Origin: Agapanthus africanus
Lineage: Eukaryota; Streptophyta; Magnoliopsida; Asparagales; Amaryllidaceae
Length of the DNA stretch: 64,000 nucleotides
Assembly (NCBI GenBank): GCA_030015575.1
Contig: JASDDO010000018.1
Location: 231,741,138-231,805,137, forward strand
Direction: 5' to 3'
Shown: piece by piece, positions 48,592 to 60,125 of the stretch
Numbering within the stretch: position 1 is the first letter of the stretch
How the letters are laid out: each line of letters opens with the position of its first letter
The notes under the pieces: generated by a model
Told to the model about the DNA's origin: nothing
The model's input: only the letters and a program-made list of their open reading frames with translations
Databases searched by the model: none
Position numbers and translations under genes: made by a program

Positions 48592-50825
48592 TGTAGGGTT
48601 CCTAGGCACTCTAGTTAAGTTTCACAAGTGATCAAACATGCACAAATAAAATTTTACGGGTGCCTACAAACCCGACTACGGATCGTTTACTAGATATTTA
48701 GGCGAAACATAAACTAGTTAACAATTTAACTAAGGGAACGGACATACAACCTTTGTAGATCCGGTCCACCACCTCCACGGCTCCGCAACGAAGTCCCCTC
48801 GGCTGTCCAAAATGAATCCGGAACTCAAGTATCGGTATCATCAAAGAATGGGCGAGCTTGATTGTCGGTTCAATGCCGAAGATGATCTACGTCGAGATAT
48901 CGCAAGAACAAGCTCCAACTTCATCAAGCTTGGAAAACTTGTGAAGGAAACACCCTATACTACTTGGCAATAGATAGAGGATGAAGAAATAGGAAGTGGG
49001 TAAACTTTTGTTTTGGATTTCTCACACTTTTTCAACACTTGCCATTGGAGTAGCAAGCTACATCCATGGAAGAAGAAGATGAAGAAGAAGAAGATGATAT
49101 GATAACTTAAACTAAAATAGAAAATAAAATACAATACTTATCATATCATTGACCATGGTTTAGTGTAGAGACTTAACTTAGGTTAGATAGTGGTTAGGGT
49201 TAGATAAAAGACAAGAATGGTGGACTAAGGTCAAAGCTTCAAGAAGCTTTCAAATAAAAACAAATCTAGCAACCATTCTTATCTCTTTATCTTTCCTTTT
49301 TCCAAAATAAATAAAAGGAATAAATAAATGATTAAGTAAATGAAAAAGAAACCCTAATCACCAATTAACCATGGTTTAACACTTTACACAAAACCAAGCA
49401 AGAATGTATCATCAAACATGATACAATCATGTGCACAAAACTATATCGAATATACAATGTGCACATCCGCGTGAGAAAATCCATTTAAAGTGAACCGATA
49501 CTAGTTAATGCAAAGCAATATATCAAATATATAATTATGTATTAAATCATTAAATCAACACTTGATTTAACGATCCGGTCATATCGCATATAACCGGCTA
49601 GTATCCAACGTGTCGGCTTATCGAATCAATCCTTGATTCGATAACTAGGTTATATCGCATATAACCATTCGATACATTGATCGCGAGAATCAAATACGGT
49701 ATCACATACACGCATTATTCTCGGTCCCGTACATATCTCATATGCACTCCTATTTCGTTTCGCTTGAACCAGGAAACCTCTGTGTAGGACTCTAAAGACT
49801 CGTCAATACGCCGGTAGCAGATGATGATCATATCATTCACCCACAAGCCGCAAGCGGTCTGCCAAACGTAACGGCCACCCGGGTATTGAGCGATCAGAAG
49901 ATCGACGAGCAAGCCCGCTCACACTCCTGCGAATCCGACCAGTAACACTACCGTATAGTCCGGTCTGTTCGTCTGATATGTCGCATATCTCGCCTAGGGG
50001 TGGTAAACGTCAGACCCCAATAGCTCGATAAGTCATGCTGACGTAAGGTCCATAACATTCGTGAAACTACTGATAACACTTACCAGTATATCACTGCAAC
50101 CCTGGCCAGGGATTTCCTGTTATGGCCAGTCGAGCATAGCACAACATCAACCCCCAATACCGGGAGAGACGAATCCCCTCCTATCGCTCATTGCCTCCAT
50201 GTGAATCGGGACTGTACCCAAAAACCACCTGTTTGCACAACTCAGTAGAGCCGTGGTAGGGTGGAAATCAAAGCACAGTGGGAGTCACACAAGACTCTAT
50301 GACGATCTCGGGTCAACAGACTAAGCTGTACCAGTGTCACCAGAGAACTGCCATCTGACGTGAGGTATAATACCATCTGGGAGTTCTCGGCGAGTCCGTT
50401 CAGTGTACCCAGTCTCCACTGAGCACCCGCATACCATCTTCGATGTCAAACACCAATGGATATGGGATCATCCATCGCCCATCGCATGGGTCGAGAAGAT
50501 ATGCGCTAGTCTACTCTGGAATATCGATGCCCCGTCTCGATATTCCCTCGACTAGGAACATTTCAAGGATGCACTCATGGACTACCCAGGCCCCACTAGT
50601 ATGATCTACATCATAGTCCTGGAAGTCGAGTACATATATATATATCCTAAGGGCTTTATCAACATGTAATCAGAGAGACAGAAAGTATACATGTTATGAT
50701 AAAGAGCAACCAGATAGCATACTATCATGTCGAGCAAGAAAGTCCTCCCTATGTATGTCCAAGCATCCACTACAATATACATCCAATGTACAGTAATGGC
50801 CTCTAGGGCATACATATAACTAACA
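48592..50825 (-). repeat. 5' LTR of element B'
   Basis: 2234 bp, nearly identical to 40399-42632 (offset 8193). The LTR hairpin is at 50236-50255. Confidence 0.94.
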
Positions 50826-50830
50826 TGTTT

Positions 50831-52689
50831 TTCATTTTCATTCATGTAAAAACTTGTATGTAATATTCTTTTATTGGGGCACTTCTAGGTTGCGGAAGTT
50901 GTCACCGTTGATGTATATTATTTACTTTTCTGCACTAGGATAGACCCAAGGAGGGGAGCACAAGTAACCGGGTTCTAGGGTCCAGAGGGAGACCATCTCG
51001 AGGAGTCGAGTCCGGGTCTCCTAACCCTAGAATTGGTAGGGTTGCTTGCCGCTCTCGTAGGGGTCTAGGGGTGTGGGATTGGCTATTCATCACGACCGTA
51101 GAATCCGTGTTTTATACTGGCTCGTATTGAAAACACGGACGTCCTAGTATATCCAATATTTCATATGATTCTTTCTGCTGCGTTATCTGTGATGTGATCA
51201 TGCGATGTTCTGTGCTCTGTTCAGATAGATGTAGTATATAGTATATATGATATATTATATAGACGTTACTTATGTTTTACACCCGCGCTAGCCCTGCCCC
51301 GCTCTGCCGTCAGTTACCTAACCTAACGGTGCACGAGGGGACATCGAGGCGAATGCGGATGGCATAAGTGTACGTCATATTTATCTGTGATGTTTAGGTA
51401 ATTTAAATGATGGGATATTCATTAATGAGATTAATGAAAGAAAATAAACCTAATTGATGTTGTGGAATCGAATTTCAAAATAAAACAGGTAGCTACAGTT
51501 CTTGCTTTGCATCGTGGTGTTCCTTGTAGAACATCCTGCACCTTATTCGATAAGGAAAGGACCGAGATCCCTTCACCGGGAGTGACTCCTTTAGCAATAA
51601 CTGGCAGATGCTACAACCCTCGGTTTGTCTTTGATCGCTTCTATAGTTTCCGCTTTGCACAGTGATATATATGATATATCCCGCACCTCATTCGACGAGG
51701 AAAGGGCCGACGATCCCTTCACCGGGAGTGACCCCTTTAGCAAAATTAGAAAAGCCTCAAAAACATTCCATTTAAAAACCATTTGATTCCGCAACGAGAT
51801 CAAGTTCAAAGCGTTAAAGGTTTTCACAAAAACCATTCGCAACCCTCCGTCATTTTAGGAAGTAGAGTACTTAGTATTCGTGCTGTGTTTGTTGACCATA
51901 GTCAAGGCACAGTGTACGGTAGCTAAGTGATGTCTTCCTACACCGCATATGATGCGATTAGTTAGGACAGTCGCGTGACTTTGTTGACCTTAGTTAAGGG
52001 TCATGTGGGTGGGTCTAATTAATCACGAAATGACGGGTAGAACTTGACTAGTACTTATGATTTGTTGACCATAGTTAAGGTCATAGGTGCTAGGGGTAAA
52101 AACCTTTATCGGGAGTTTCAAGTGTTGAAATTTGCAATGAGATTGCATACCTTCTATATGATAGTTGGATCCCGATACCCACTGCGAGTAATTGTTACTC
52201 CTGGGAGAGTTTTGCACTTTGCAATTAGCCGATCAAGTAGGTGTCTAGAAAGGTGTCAACGGGGTTACGCCTCTGGGAAAACGAGGTTTACTGTAATTAG
52301 GTCCGTGCGAAAGCACGGGGAACCTCCCTCAAAGTACCGACACTGGCCTGGCTGAAAGATTGGCGAACTTGTAGAGTGTAATTAATCCCGGCTAGTCTTT
52401 CCTTTTAGGGTTTGAAGGAAGATTTGATAAAAACAGTGGGAGCCATCCTGATTAGATAAAATATATAACCAATCTAATCTTGCAAGAGCGCACGCTGAGT
52501 GTTTTCTTCTCTCTCTCTCCTGGTAGCGACCATATCACGCCTTAATCAAAATAATAATATGGATGTATTGACCGAACCCGCTTGTTATACTGAGCTGGGG
52601 AACGTTGGTCCCGCTCCAACTTATAATTGTTATAAGACAGAGCAGGAAATTGGGGAATACCAGAATTCCTATGCCGCCCAAACGAAGAA
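50831..52689 (+). other. Internal module of element B, resumed after B'
   Basis: Hairpin CCGTGTTTTA/AAAACACGG (51105-51138), tandem repeats with CTTCACCGGGAGTGAC near 51570 and 51715, palindromes TTGACCATAGTCAA (51892-51905) and relatives near 51983 and 52063. No intact gene; short open frames are broken in sister elements. Confidence 0.76.
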
Positions 52690-55324
52690 AGTGCATATGA
52701 TGCATCTTCTTCGGGTGTTTTCATTACAAAGAACTGTTTCTCAGTATCCTCTGCATCCTGGGTATATGATACCGGATCAGGATCCCAGATATGTAATCTG
52801 TTACATAGGGCTACAAAAAGGTAGAAAAACTGAGAACGGGTGATAAGTTTCATGAGACAGAAAACGGGGCAAGTGTTGCAGCCAAGTCTGTTGGTCACTG
52901 TCACCCTGTATTACGAATACATTGATTCTGAACAAATGCTATTAGATACCGAACCTGATATACAAAATCATATCAGTCTCTTTATTACTAAAGAAAGGAT
53001 ATAATTTTGTATTGATGGATAATGTTTTGAACATTTCCTATATCAAAAGTTGATCGGTTCAGGCACGTTATCTAAAAGCATTGAAGTTCTAAATCAAACT
53101 CCAGTTCCTAGTATACAGAACACACACAAGAGGAAGAGTTCAGAAATGAACAAATCCTTCTTGGGACATTGTAGACTAGGTCACATCAATGCGACCCGAC
53201 TGGCTGAAGTTACATTTTAGATGCATATTTAAATCAGTTTGAATTTACATCTTGTGAAACTTGCCAGTCATGTCACAAAGATTAGATGACCATAGCTCTG
53301 TTTATTAGAAACAGAGAAAGAGTTAGTAAACTCTTGGGACTGATACATAATGATGTATGTAAAGTCTCCTGTCTACACATGCCAGGACTGGTTCTTTATA
53401 CTTCATTATATTCTCTGATAATCTCTCAAGATTCAGTCATATGTTCCTGTTGAAACATAAGTCCGAACCTTTTGAGATATTCACAGAATATAAGTTAGAA
53501 GTAGAGAACCAAAATACGGGTATAAGTATTATGTCCTATGATAAGATCAGGGAGGAGAATACTTGTTCATAGAATTCCTGGACTATTCTAAGGGAGAATG
53601 AGATTCTCTCTGAGTGCTACTCCTCTGAATACACCACAGCACAACAGTGTATCAGGGCGGAGCAATTGCACAATATTAGATATGGTGTGCTCTATGATCA
53701 GTATTACTGAGTTACCCATTTCCTTTTGGGGTTATGCACTTGAGAAGCTGCATACCTATTGAATTAGGTTTGAATCAAATCACTGCCTACCACTCCATAT
53801 AAGATATGGTGTGGGAAGATCCTATCTCTTAAGCGAGTTAAGATTTGGGGTTGTCCGGCCTATGTTTAAAGCAAAATCCGGACAAGATCGAGGCAGGATC
53901 AGTTCTGTAGAACTGGAAAGGTTCCAGCTATACAAAACTGCAGTTGATGATTTGACAGAACCAAAGGATTCTATAGTTCCCGACGAACCTCAGCCTCTCC
54001 GCCGATCTAGTAGGGTTCCTCATCCGCCTGAGTGATACCTCGGTTTCTCGATGACAGTGGGAGCAAAGATTGCATCATGAGATGATGACCCAACTAGTTT
54101 CGAGCAGGCCATCGAGAGTAGGGACTCTGTAAGAATGGCTGGATGCTTAGCGATCTGAGATGGAATCCATGTACACCAGCAAAGTATGGACTTTAGCTGC
54201 TATATCTGAAGGATTAAATCCCCATCAGGAGCAAGTATATCTTGAGAAGATTACTTGGTGTAGATGGACAAGTTGAGACTTTCAAAGCTAGACTTGTTAA
54301 AGTTTTTCGTCATCGACCAGGCAGTGGATAATGATGAAACCTTTTTCCAGTAGCTATGCTTAAGTTTATCCAGATCCTACTTACCACGGCTACATACCAT
54401 GACTACGATATCTGGCGGTTGGATGCCATGACTGTTTTTTTTAAATACTGATTTAGAAGAGAACGTCTATAAGAACACCGCCAGAGGTCTTCGTAAAATA
54501 GTGGGAGCAGCGGAAACATGTGCAAGTTGCTTTACATAATGAAGCAGGCATCGCGGAGTTGAAACGTCTGTTTTGATGTGATAGTCAAAGTGTTTGACTT
54601 CATCAAAATGGTAGACGAACCTTGTAAATACAAAAAGGGTAGTAGAGAGTAAGGTGGTCATCTTCGTATTGTACGTAGACAACATACTCTTGATAGGAAA
54701 AGAGTTTCCTATACTACGATCGGTCAATCTCCTATTATCACAAGGATTCTCCAAATAGGATAAAGATGATACCTCCTAAATCCTGAGATTTGGACCTATG
54801 AGATAGATCTAAAGGGATATTAGGGTTCTCACTAGGTATAGTGAGATTGTATCAATCGATCCTGGGGAGAATCACTGGAAGTGTTCCAGGGTGATAAAGA
54901 CGACTGAATGTCAGTCACAGGCACTGTCTTTACCCTCAGTAAAGGGACGGTATGTTGGAAGAGTTCCAAGCTAGATACCGTGGCAAACTAGACGATAAAG
55001 GCTGGTAACATCGCTATTGAAGATACTACGAAAGAAGAAGTTTGGGTGTATATTGGTTCATAAGATGAACTAGGTTCCTGCCATTGTATGACAATGGAAG
55101 TGTGGCTTTGGCCCTGGAACCCTGGTCCCATCAGTGACCCAGACAAAATTCTGAGGAAGCATCACTGATCATGGAGATAGTTGATCTCCGGGGTGATCGA
55201 GGTTAGGAGAGTAGACTCAGAGGACAACACGGCGGATCCACTCACGAAGGCCTTTTCCCAAAGAGAGACTTTTAGGGGATGGTTGAGTATGCGATACTGC
55301 AACCACTGCTACAGATGGCCCTAG
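52690..55324 (+). pseudogene. Broken copia pol of element B
   Basis: A protease motif reading YDTGSGSQICN lies near 52750-52800. It is followed by the pre-integrase part (NTHKRKSSEMN, near 53130), integrase scraps, the HPPE hinge near 54020, reverse transcriptase near 54340-54720 and the RNase H tail with an ADPLTKA motif near 55230. The RT active site is YVDN (54672-54683). B and B' share this change of the second aspartate and the missing gag, so the defects are older than the B' jump. Many stops and frameshifts; not functional. Confidence 0.85.
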
Positions 55325-55328
55325 TGCA

Positions 55329-55338
55329 AGTGGGAGAT
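55329..55338 (+). other. Polypurine tract of element B
   Basis: AGTGGGAGAT lies directly before the LTR start TGTTAG. The same motif, in the matching orientation, precedes the 3' LTRs of A, D, B' and E. Confidence 0.88.
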
Positions 55339-57554
55339 TGTTAGTTATATGTATGCCCTAGAGTCCATTACTGTAAATTGGATGTATATTGTGGTGGATG
55401 CTGGGACATATATAGGAATGACTTTCTTGCTCAACATAATAGTACGCTATCTGGTTGCTCTTTGTCTTAACGTGTATACTTTCCGTCTCTCTGTTACATG
55501 TTGATAAAGCCCTTAGGATGTGTACTCGACTTCCAGGACTATGATGCTGATCATACTAGCGGGGCCTGGATAGTCCATGAGTACATCCTTGAAATGTTCA
55601 TAGTCGAGGGAATATCGAGACGGGGCATCGATATTCCAGAGTGGACTAGCGTATATCTTCTCGACCCATGCGATGGGCGATGGATGATCCCATATCCATT
55701 GGTGTTTGACATCAGAGATGGTATGCGGGTGCTCAGTAGAGACTGGGTACACTGAACGGACTCGCCGAGAACTCCCAGATGGTATTATACCTCACGTCAG
55801 ATGGCAGTTCTATGGTGACACTGGTACAGCTTAGTCTGTTGACCCGAGATCGTCATAGAGTCTTGTGTGTCTCCCACTGTGCTTTGATTTCCACCCTACC
55901 ACGGCTCTACTGAGTCGTGCAAACAGGTGGTTTTTGGGTACAGTCCCGATTCACATGGAGGCAATGAGCGATAGGAGGGGATTCGTCTCTCCCGGTATTG
56001 GGGGTTGATGTTGCGCAATGCACGACTGGCCATAACAGGAAATCCCTGGCCAGGGTTGCAGTGATATACTGGTAAGAGTTATCAGTAATTTCACGAATGT
56101 TATGGACCTTAAGTCGGCATGACTTATCGAGCTATTGGGGTCTGACGTTTACCACCCCTAGGCGAGATATGCGACATATCAGACGAAGAGACCGGACTGT
56201 ACGGTAAGTGTTACTGGTTGGATTCACAGGAGTGTAAGCGGGCTTGCTCTTCGATCTTCTGATCGCTCAATACCCGGGTAGCCGTTATGTTTAGCAGACC
56301 GCTTGCGACTTGTGGGTGTTTGATATGATCAACATCTGCTGCCGGCGTATTGACGAGTCTTTAGAGTCCTACACAGAGGTTTCCTGGCTCAAGCGAAACG
56401 AAATAGGAGCGCATATGAGATATGTGCGGGACCGAGAATAATGCGTGTATGTGATACCGTATTCTATTCTCGTGATGAATGTATCGATTAGTTATATGCG
56501 ATATAACCTAGTTATCGAATCAAGGATTGATTCGATAAGCCGATACATTGGATACTAGCCGGTTATATGCGATATGACCGGATCATTGAATCAAGTGTTG
56601 ATTTAATGATTTAATGCATAATTATATATATTTGATATATTACTTTGCATTAACTAGTATTGGTTCACTTTAAAAGGATTTTCTCACTTGAATTGTGCAA
56701 GTTGTATATGTGATATACTTTTGTGCACAAGATTGTATCATGTTTGATGATACTTGCTCTTTTGGGTTTGTGTAAAGATTAAACCATGTTTAATGAATGG
56801 TTAGGGTTTCTTTTCTCTTATTTATTTATTCATTTATTATTGTTTTGGAAAAGATAAAGAGAAAAAGAAATGGTGGCTTATTTTGTTTTTTCTTTAAAGC
56901 TTCTTGAAGCTTTGAACAAGTCTACCATTCTTGTCTCTTCTTTAACCCTAACCACTCATCTAAACCTTAGTTAAATCTCTACATTAAACCATGGTTGAAG
57001 TTATGATAAGTATTCTTTTTATTTTCCTTTTTAATTAACTTATCATATCTTCTTCTTCTTCTTCATCTTCTTCTTCCATGAAGAAAGCTAGTGACCATCA
57101 ATGGCAACTAGTGAAATCAAGTGAAAAATCCAATTCTAAAGTCTACCCACTTCCTATTTCTTCATCCTCTACCTCTTGCCAAGTTGTATAGGGTGTTTAC
57201 TTCACAAGTTTTCAAAGCTTGGTGAAGTTGGAGCTTGTTCTTGTGATGCCTCGACGTAGATCATCTTCGGCATCGAACCGACGATCAAGCCCGCCCATTC
57301 TTCGATGATGCCAATGCTAGAGTCAAGGGTTCGATTTGGACAGCGGAGGGAGATCATCGCGGAGCTTAGGAAGTGGTGGACCGGATCTACAAAGGTTGTA
57401 GCCCCTTCCCTTTAGCTATATTTCCGTTTACTTACTCGCTTCGTCTATATATCTAGTTAACGATCCGTTCTAGGGTTTCTCGGCACCGTATTTTTTAGAA
57501 ATTTGCATGGATGATGACTTGTGAGACCTCACTAGGGTGCCTAGGAACCTTTCA
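55339..57554 (+). repeat. 3' LTR of element B
   Basis: 2216 bp, same length as the 5' LTR. The LTR hairpin is at 55900-55919. Followed by the right duplication GTATA (57555-57559). Confidence 0.94.
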
Positions 57555-57929
57555 GTATAGGAATTTCACTTCCTACTCTGTGTATGTCATCCTCAATACC
57601 AGGACACACACCCTACTACTTTCTTAATAGATCCATCTCTTATTTTGATGAAGTCAAAAACCTATGATTGTCATATCAAAAAATAGATTATCTATCTCCG
57701 CTATATCTGCTTTAGTCTATAAATAGACACAAGCAACTTGTCCACTACGCTTCCGCTGCTCCCACTGACTACGACAACCCTCTGGCAGAGTCATATACAC
57801 GTGCACTTCTAAAACTAGTTTATAATGACGCTATACTGATCCTCCTACCGAGTCTGATAGTCTTGAACAACAGCAGTGTCATGTCTGGGTAAACAAGAAC
57901 CTCCCTGTCACTGTCCTTGAGGATACCAA
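57555..57929 (-). pseudogene. Broken copia pol of element D, second part (reverse transcriptase)
   Basis: Continues 36710 exactly where A continues past 5850 (after TSD GTATA). It holds the region around the RT active site, which is destroyed here by stop codons near 57590, unlike in A (YLDD). It stops at 57929, where E begins; ACCAA (57925-57929) is a candidate duplication. Confidence 0.72.
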
Positions 57930-60111
57930 TGTAAGTCCACGTTGCGACCCCCGGTTCTTACGGGGAGGCGGAAACGGTATAAAATCAAAATTTTAACGCA
58001 AGAGGCAACATGGACTAAGCTAGGTCGGGATCTTTACCTAAACTAAAACTAGCATACTAAGCTAAAGATATTTAGCTACTCGGATGAAGATGGTTATACC
58101 TAAACTTGAACTCCTTCGCTTCAAGCTCCAATGGTGGTCCGATGGCTCCTTCTTGTCGTCTCCGTATGCCGAAGATAGATCCACTTGAAAGCTCCAACCT
58201 TTAGCTCCTTCTTCGTTCTTTGAAGAAACTAGTTCACTTGGTTTGCTAAACCTAGTGAACTAGAATGAGTAGAGATGATTTAGAATGGGATTTTATCTAT
58301 GGTTCTTGATTCTCAACTCATGAGACAAGAGAACCATAGATCAAGAGAGGGAGCAAGAGGTTGAGGGTGAGAGCAAGAGGAGAGCTCAAGAACAAGAGAG
58401 AGAATGAGCAAGAAAGAATGAGCAAGTATTTTGTCTCTCACCCTCTCATAATCCAAAGTGATCATAACTCATCATATCAAAAAAGTCTTATGTGATGGTT
58501 AGAAGCAACCATAACCTTATCATGTCATGCACTCATTTTACTCAAATGAGCAAGCAAGAAAAAGTCTTTGGCATGAAATGATAACCATGGTTATCATGAT
58601 GGTCAACTAGTCAAGCCTAGTCAACCGGTCAACAAGTCAACAAAAGTCAACAAGTCACCAAAGTCAACAAGTCAACAAAAGTCAACAAGTCAACAACTAT
58701 ATCACCATAATACTTAATTAATATAATAGTTAATCACATATCATATTCTCATTAGGGTTGAGCATAAAGTCAAAAAGTCAACGGTCAACTGTCAACAACC
58801 CTAATGAGAATCCGCAGCCTCTGCCTCCCTGTCAACTGTGCATACACACCCGCATCCGCGTTCCGAGGAACACGAATGCAAACTGGATAAATCCAATCCC
58901 ATAAGGTACACTAGGATCTGGCTTAAACCAAAGCCCGCTAGTGTAAACTGTCCGGACACTGCACGTGCACAAGTGCACGGATGTGACCGAACCCTGTCGC
59001 AAAACCATGCGACCTGTCGCAATACCATGCGACCTCTACTCTTTTGCCTAAAGGCGAAAAGCTTTCTGTGTGGGACTCTAAAGACTCGACACTACGCTGG
59101 CAGTGGGTTTAACCACAGACCGCAAGCGGCACTAGCTGTGCGTAACGGTCCCCAGGTAATGCCGACAAGAAGACCGACGAGGCGAAACCCATCTGAACTC
59201 CTATTGAGCCTGAGCGTGACATTCTCCGTACAGTCCGGTCTGTTCGTCTGATACATCGCATGGCGGGCCTAGGGGGCGGTAAACGTCAGTCCCCCAATAG
59301 CGGTACAAGTCGTGCCGGAGCGAAGCCCAAAACACCCTGAGATAACACTGGAAACCTACCAGTATATCTCGTTTGCCCTGGCCAGGGACTACTCGTGTAA
59401 TGGCTCTCCTAGACACAGCGCGATGTCAACCCCCAATACCGGGAGAGACGAATCCTGTCTAACCGTCACTGCCTCCAAGTGCTTCGGGACTGCACCCAAC
59501 CACCACCTGTTTGCACGACTCCTTTGAGCCGTGGTAGGGTAGTGATCAAAGTACAGTGGGAACACACCCGAGGCGAAATGACAGTGTCAAGTCAGCGGAC
59601 TAAGCTGTACTCATGTCACCTGGGAACTGATAACTGACGATAGGTATAATACCAACTAGTCAGTTCCCGACGAGTCCTGTCCAGTGTACCCGTAACCTAA
59701 CGAGCACCCGCATACTATCTCAAGTACGACGTACTGACGGCTGTGGGACAGACCGTCTCCCACACTGGGATGAGAAGCGCATGCGCTGGTCTACTCCGGA
59801 GTATCGATGCCCTGTCTCGATAGTCCTGCGACCAGGGACCGGCATAAGGATGTGCTTATAGATTACCCAGCCCCACTAGTGTGACGGCCATCACATCGCT
59901 GGTAATCAAGCAAAGATCCTAAGGGCTCCACTAATGCGTATAAGTAATATACTGAAATAAACACAAGTACACATTGAAGTAGAAACAAACCAAGTAGCAT
60001 ACTACTATTTTGAGCAAGATTGTATATACAAGGTGAATATCCCAAGCATCCATTAAGTAATATACAAACTAGTATGATACAGTAATGGCCTCTAGGGCAT
60101 ATACACTAACA
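57930..60111 (-). repeat. 3' LTR of element E
   Basis: 2182 bp. On the minus strand it starts TGTTAGTGTATATGCCC and ends GGACTTACA. The LTR hairpin is at 59513-59532. A dense TTGAC cluster lies at 58602-58838. No gene inside. Confidence 0.9.
58602..58838 (-). promoter_or_regulatory. W-box cluster in the LTR of element E
   Basis: About 15 copies of GTCAA (TTGAC on the element strand) within 237 bp, most fitting the W-box TTGACY bound by WRKY factors. Part is a tandem run of GTCAACAA units. Position is about 1.3-1.5 kb from the LTR start, plausibly upstream of transcription start. Regulation by WRKY proteins is inference. Confidence 0.6.
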
Positions 60112-60125
60112 ATCTCCCACTTGCA

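Larger units (their letters stand above)
40399..50825 (-). mobile_element. Element B': very young gag-less copia derivative inserted in element B
   Basis: LTRs 40399-42632 and 48592-50825, both 2234 bp and differing at about seven positions by eye (0.3%). PBS 48578-48590, PPT from 42633, and 5-bp duplications TGTTT at 40394-40398 and 50826-50830. The untouched version of the target is in B' itself (47124-47128, reversed). The pol remnant is broken and gag is absent, so proteins must have come from elsewhere. Confidence 0.94.
36711..57554 (+). mobile_element. Element B: gag-less copia derivative with B' nested in opposite orientation
   Basis: Two 2216-bp LTRs, PBS 38928-38940, leader, module, pol remnant, PPT near 55329-55338, and perfect 5-bp duplications (GTATA). 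The two LTRs differ at about 38 sites by eye (near 1.7%). Removing B' (40399-50825) and one TGTTT rejoins an internal region closely matching that of B'. No intact coding frame, and no gag. Confidence 0.93.
33780..57929 (-). mobile_element. Element D: copia derivative split by element B and cut by element E
   Basis: 3' LTR 33780-35809, PPT, then pol remnant 35810-36705, interrupted by B (36711-57554) and resuming at 57560 until E starts at 57930. Its 5' LTR and PBS are outside the window. Bases 33775-33779 (CTAAG) are the likely left duplication; the right copy is not visible. Confidence 0.83.

Noticed and set aside
52499..52843. Open frame of 114 codons in element B and its reverse at 52542-52904
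   Set aside because: The frame overlaps the protease remnant of the broken pol gene but is in the wrong frame; the opposite-strand frame is its shadow.
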